In this document: positions 63,101 to 64,000 of the stretch, piece by piece | Layout: every line of letters starts with the position of its first letter | How positions within the stretch are numbered: position 1 is the stretch's first letter | Assembly (NCBI RefSeq): GCF_900113665.1 | Contig: NZ_FOQD01000017.1 | Coordinates: 89,501-153,500, forward strand | Direction of reading: 5' to 3' | DNA: 64,000 nucleotides | DNA from: Planctomicrobium piriforme | Lineage (GTDB): Bacteria > Planctomycetota > Planctomycetia > Planctomycetales > Planctomycetaceae | The notes under the pieces: generated by a model | The model's database searches: none | Told to the model about the DNA's origin: nothing | What the model saw: the letters and a program-made list of their open reading frames with translations, nothing else | Position numbers and translations under genes: made by a program

Positions 63101-64000
63101 ATATGTCCCCGCAGCGAATTTTTCCGGAACAGACACATTCCGCTATCAGGCCAACGACGGGACAGCATCCTCGAATATTGTGACCGTGACGATTGTCGTC
63201 AGCGCCGCGGGGACGCCGACGAAGTTCTTCGTCGTCGACGACCAGGCGGACGACACTTTCAAGTATTCCTCTTCCGGGTATTCGATCGGAAACTTCAATG
63301 CGGCGAACTCCGATCTGCGCGGCATTGCAGCCAAGGCTGACGGTTCAAAAATCTGGACTGTCGACAGTTCTGGTAACGTCAAGGTTTACAGTTCAACAGG
63401 CGCCTCTCTGGGAGGCTGGAAGGCCACGGGGATAACACGCTCCGATGACATCGCAACGGATGGAACGAACATCTGGATCGTTGATTCTTCGACGAACAAG
63501 GTGTGGTACTTTGCAGGCAAGGCAACAACGACCACTGGATCCTTTGATGCAACGTCCAATTTTCGTCTGACAACTGATAATGCGGACGCGACCGGACTCG
63601 TGGTACGCGACGGCAAAATCTGGGTCGTAGACACCGGTACCTGCGGATCAAAAGTTTTCGTTTACGATACCTCCGGGTCTTTAAAAGGCTCATGGTTCCT
63701 GGACTCTCACAATCAGAATCCCACGGGAATCACCGTGAATCCGTCGGGCGGCACCGATCTTTGGGTGGTCGATAAGTCCACCGACAAAGTCTACACCTAC
63801 TCGGGCGGCATCAGTTGGACGAGCGGGACGCATTCGGCAGCATCAAGCTGGGCACTGGACTGCGGGAACAATCAGCCGGAAGGGATTGCCGATCCTCCGC
63901 CACTCTCCAGCCCCATCGAGTGGATTGCCTCAGGTGGGGGCGATTGGAACGATCCCTCCAATTGGAGTACCGGCACGGTACCGACCGCCGCGGACGATGT
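54129..64000 (+). CDS. Giant surface protein with about 24 cadherin-like tandem repeats (3' end outside window)
   Basis: Frame open from ATG 54129 (AAGGA six bases upstream) to the window edge: 3290 residues and not finished. The basic N-terminus (RLFRHRLALRRFSGRRRTVKRR) with SETVEPRTLPG is a variant of the planctomycete export motif. About 150-280 is a Gly/Ser/Asn-rich linker. About 280-520 includes a calcium-loop-like DADHDGVSSAVE and a choice-of-anchor-U-like segment (YYKQDADGNMSQFAFDGE). About 720-3025 holds the repeats. The next about 240 residues form a beta-propeller-like unit (IWTVDSSGNV, IWIVDSSTNK, IWVVDTGT, LWVVDKSTDK). The window ends in DWNDPSNWSTGTVPTAADD, the start of another surface domain. 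Probably a calcium-dependent adhesin or filament. Confidence 0.88.
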   Translation, partial: MLLTPWLRLFRHRLALRRFSGRRRTVKRRKLSTLSVSETVEPRTLPGIALPISLYELANIAKIEVDGDHHADQQLQLSQIGDTHQQRSASTSMPGMFISSTAEMNDPGLMQAIFDMHRSGKTSQRGSSNLGGSRSTSPASNDMEFRRSAEEDLSPAPLNTSGGAGGAINLPSLDNQTRSGGGGGTNSPASFGLGSPPGGTESAPIANGHSTNRGRGGGGSGSGAPAGNSSGQGDSGTASGGSQQNGAASPSPGTGANTATGETSNGTSNTGDEGSTGQAEASVTLQQALRLSTGTAGQIYVTGQVTDPQASVSGHIAIEFFTAGSEPQSLGTVAVSKTTSIGATSFSAVVNVDSSITEVFAQIHQSSTLHVNSSSVTVNESTDADHDGVSSAVEMLGPHGGDANQDGTLDSLQSSITTLPAAANGQFITIDANGHPLLGVRTDAVPDSEISHARLPFGLISFEVDQVAPGSVAQVKLTFPEGNRPDAYYKQDADGNMSQFAFDGETGAVFNSNSVTLYLQDGGRGDADGIVNGIIQDPGGPAITAGMILIGALNEDPFVGWSIHEDGGHDGLAGTVTYADNSLVMTEGNSLQLSLERAVTIPLNPSFLELDYWGEFDGTDTDSINDAFEVAFVAADGTTLVPSYAAQRDSFFNVTEGESPALGAKTEVFSDDEEGLLRGTVQLDISQLAPGTSGRIVLRLVNNDGDTGTNFHLVLYGVPQATDDEYSVDEDSSLTITAAEGVLSNDTDIDSPVLTANLLDEPQHGAVTLDADGSFVYTPDVNFTGDDQFTYYTSDERSASTVATVLIHVSPVNDAPGVRDDDYELAEDTPLTVSAGTGVLQNDIDIDSSSIAAILESEPQHGQVTLNSDGSFVYTPDADFNGTDSFTYRASDGSLDSLPATVTLVVTPVNDAPVAGDDEYATNKNTTLTIPATGVLGNDLDVDEDELTAAPEAGAQHGTVTLNPDGSFTYEPRPGFVGTDSFSYSVTDGDLFSETATVVITVNAVNEAPVAYDDDYAINEDSVLEIDPPGLLVNDVDPNGDELTAVVQSNPSHGTLTLNSDGSLTYTPDPNYYGEDSFTYLVSDGELESAPATVSITVNAVNDAPAGTDDEFTIGEDTLLEVDSPGLLANDSDIDNDSLAASLINGPDHGTLEFHEDGSFTYLPDPDFNGTDSFTYQASDGLQLSAPVTVTLNVTAANDAPVAEDNSYSVDEDTELTVPAAGLLENDSDIDEDELSASLVDSPEHGIVTVAADGSFVYTPDADFNGIDAFTYRVSDGSQASNIATVTIVVNPSNDAPAAADDTYDADEDTPLEIDAAGVLGNDSDIDEDSLSAVVISGPSHGTLALNSDGSFTYIPNADFHGIDTFTYLASDGSLSSDAATVTINVSSVNDAPTAAADAYETNEDTALTVTIDGLLDNDSDEENDDLTASVVSEPSHGTLTLNEDGSFNYVPDANYSGTDSFTYQANDGTLNSNTATVTITVNPVNDGPVAVDNTYFVNEDTTLTVSEIGVLENDSDLDEDSLTASIVTGPSHGILTLNPDGTFSYLPNANYHGTDSFTYQASDGNLNSNTATVTITVNSVNDAPVAVKNTYSTNEDTTLTVTGTGILGNDSDVDDDALTAHAVAGPSHGTLTLNVDGSFTYIPEANYNGTDSFTYRANDGTANSNTTTVTITVNPVNDDPVATDDNIEADEDTPLTVAAPGILGNDGDADSDPLTASLVSGPSHGTLTLNPNGSLSYLPNANYNGTDSFTYRISDGNSNSNTATVTITVNAIDDAPVAADDIYEANEGTPLTVVLPGVLGNDTDLEEDDLAAVLVSDVSNGTLTLNSNGSFTYVPDTNFSGVDTFTYRANDGDLNSELATVTINVIDLNGPPDAVDDSYIVNEDETLTEDSSGVLENDSDPDSDPLTAVLVSGPAHGTLTLNSEGTFEYTPNANFFGTDFFTYRASDASLVSGICTVAITVDPVNDAPTAANDSYTVNEDVTFNTPSISRVLANDSDVDGNSLTAALVSGPSHGNLTLNSNGTFTYVPDANYNGSDSFTYQASDGSLASNAATVTITVNPVNDAPTAAADTYTVNEDDVLSDTVPGVLENDTDVDGDSLTAVIASQPSHGAVTLESDGSFTYAPNANYTGTDSFTYQASDGVLLSLPKTVTITINQVNDAPTANADSYDATEDATLNVSLTSKGVLSNDRDIDSSTITASLISGPSHGTVTLNLDGTFTYAPEANYNGTDSFTYRASDGLLASNTATVTIKVRAVNDAPVATNDTYSVNKNGTLTVSMPGVLINDSDVDEDLLSASLISQVKNGALTFNSNGSFTYSPKSNYVGTDSFTYKTSDGTSTSGITTVTIIVASPNRAPVANNESYCISEDKPLSVTGSGVLANDNDPDGNALSAVLVSGPAHGTLTLNSNGSFSYTPSANYNGTDSFTYRASDGTLTSNLATVSISIAAVNDAPVAVNDTYSANEDTTLTVPVSGVLGNDSDADGEALTVSLVSGKGTQNGTLTLKSNGSFTYVPRANFSGTDSFTYQLKDSSSALVTATVTITVNAVNDAPTAGNDSFCMNEDSSLTILPSDILGNDKDIDSSTLTAVVLTQPSHGTLTPNANGSFTYVPNANFFGSDSFTYQASDGTLRSNTATVSISVNAVNDAPIAAGDAYSLNEDGNLVIAAISGVLTNDSDPDGNSFTAKIYSQPANGTVTLNSNGSFTYIPAANFFGTDTFVYRAYDGSTYSNKSTVTIMVNPVNDAPTAGDDCCNVNEDTPLPITPASLLSNDRDIDNTNLSVVVAVAPLHGTLTLNSNGSYTYLPNANFTGTDTFKYKVSDGTLTSNTATVTISVKPVNDAPVAVLDTYTVNEDATLSVVSPGVRANDIDIDGDSLTVAIVAQPAHGTVTLNSNGSFTYVPSANYFGADSFTYKVSDGKAWSNPGTVAITVNSVNDAPTANSDSYSINQGGTLTVAAPGLLSNDADIDSASLTVQIVQSPAHGTLTPSSNGSFRYVPAANFSGTDTFRYQANDGTASSNIVTVTIVVSAAGTPTKFFVVDDQADDTFKYSSSGYSIGNFNAANSDLRGIAAKADGSKIWTVDSSGNVKVYSSTGASLGGWKATGITRSDDIATDGTNIWIVDSSTNKVWYFAGKATTTTGSFDATSNFRLTTDNADATGLVVRDGKIWVVDTGTCGSKVFVYDTSGSLKGSWFLDSHNQNPTGITVNPSGGTDLWVVDKSTDKVYTYSGGISWTSGTHSAASSWALDCGNNQPEGIADPPPLSSPIEWIASGGGDWNDPSNWSTGTVPTAADD
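56287..63205 (+). repeat. About 24 tandem 96-residue repeats (288 bp period)
   Basis: Units open with N-D-A-P-x-A-x-D-D-x-Y-x-x-N-E-D-T-x-L-T-V, continue G-V-L-x-N-D-x-D-x-D, then H-G-T-L-T-L-N-x-D-G-S-F-T-Y-x-P, then F-x-G-x-D-S-F-T-Y-x-x-S-D-G, and close with A-T-V-T-I-T-V. They are spaced every 280-295 bp (for example near 56568, 57429, 58296, 59160, 60024, 60896, 62055, 62922). This is the bacterial cadherin-like (tandem-95) family. Asp-rich junctions suggest calcium binding between units. Confidence 0.85.

Noticed and set aside
56287..63205. Many minus-strand open frames of 60-200 residues within the second giant gene
   Set aside because: They recur with the repeat period and lie opposite a continuous plus-strand frame; their similarity to each other comes from the DNA repeat. 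They are shadows.

Overview
The window looks like a chromosomal stretch of a planctomycete (Planctomycetota). The grounds are two giant surface proteins (one carrying the LE-x-x-x-x-R-x-LLS N-terminal motif), long multi-domain secreted proteins, a DcaP-like porin, and the general gene style. This assignment is inference from gene content, because no rRNA or marker gene is present.

Layout. (1) 1-9.2 kb, mostly minus strand: the end of an AbgT-family transporter, a transglutaminase-like protein, a 14-TM MFS exporter, glutaminase, and an RND efflux permease with its lipoprotein adaptor, translationally coupled. (2) 9.97-19.8 kb, plus strand: a porin and a 2531-residue surface protein with FG-GAP, autotransporter-type beta-strand and four C-terminal repeats. 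(3) 19.86-36.65 kb: a 16.8 kb integrated element in a tRNA-Arg(CCT) gene, bounded by a perfect 42 bp direct repeat. It has a tyrosine recombinase next to the tRNA, several small HTH/excisionase-like genes, a P4-type primase-helicase, zinc-ribbon proteins and an HK97-fold major capsid protein. I find no terminase, portal or tail genes, so it looks like a satellite or a strongly reduced prophage. (4) 36.8-43.6 kb: ordinary genes (lipoprotein, small membrane protein, esterase, HAD phosphatase, coiled-coil protein, thioredoxin, LptF/G-type permease) and tRNA-Ser(GCT). (5) 43.85-52.5 kb: an RNA-repair locus. (6) 54.1-64 kb: a second giant surface protein, running off the window, with about 24 tandem cadherin-like repeats.

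The most interesting part is region 5. A divergent RtcR-type sigma-54 activator faces an operon of rsr (Ro60/TROVE protein), a cluster of structured RNAs, a REP-type Y1 transposase with REP-like repeats, rtcB (RNA ligase), a DUF6714 gene and rtcA (RNA 3'-phosphate cyclase). The 1 kb between rsr and the transposase has no protein gene. Folded by eye on the minus strand, it holds four Y-RNA-like elements. Each has a closed outer helix and a shared CGAAUG-containing strand. Two carry a complete circularly permuted tRNA module (T arm, acceptor stem, D arm), one closed by a GCAA tetraloop and one interrupted by an 82-nt hairpin. A third carries only a T arm and a mini-acceptor, and the fourth carries none. 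Between them lies a class II tRNA-Leu-like gene whose anticodon arm is extended by a 25-nt hairpin. The rtcA gene is fused in frame to the catalytic C-terminus of a tyrosine recombinase across a 41 bp tandem duplication.

Together these genes suggest a stress-induced system in which RtcR senses RNA damage, Rsr binds Y RNAs and tRNA mimics, and RtcA/RtcB heal and seal broken RNA. The individual families are known; the composition of this RNA array is what deserves attention.
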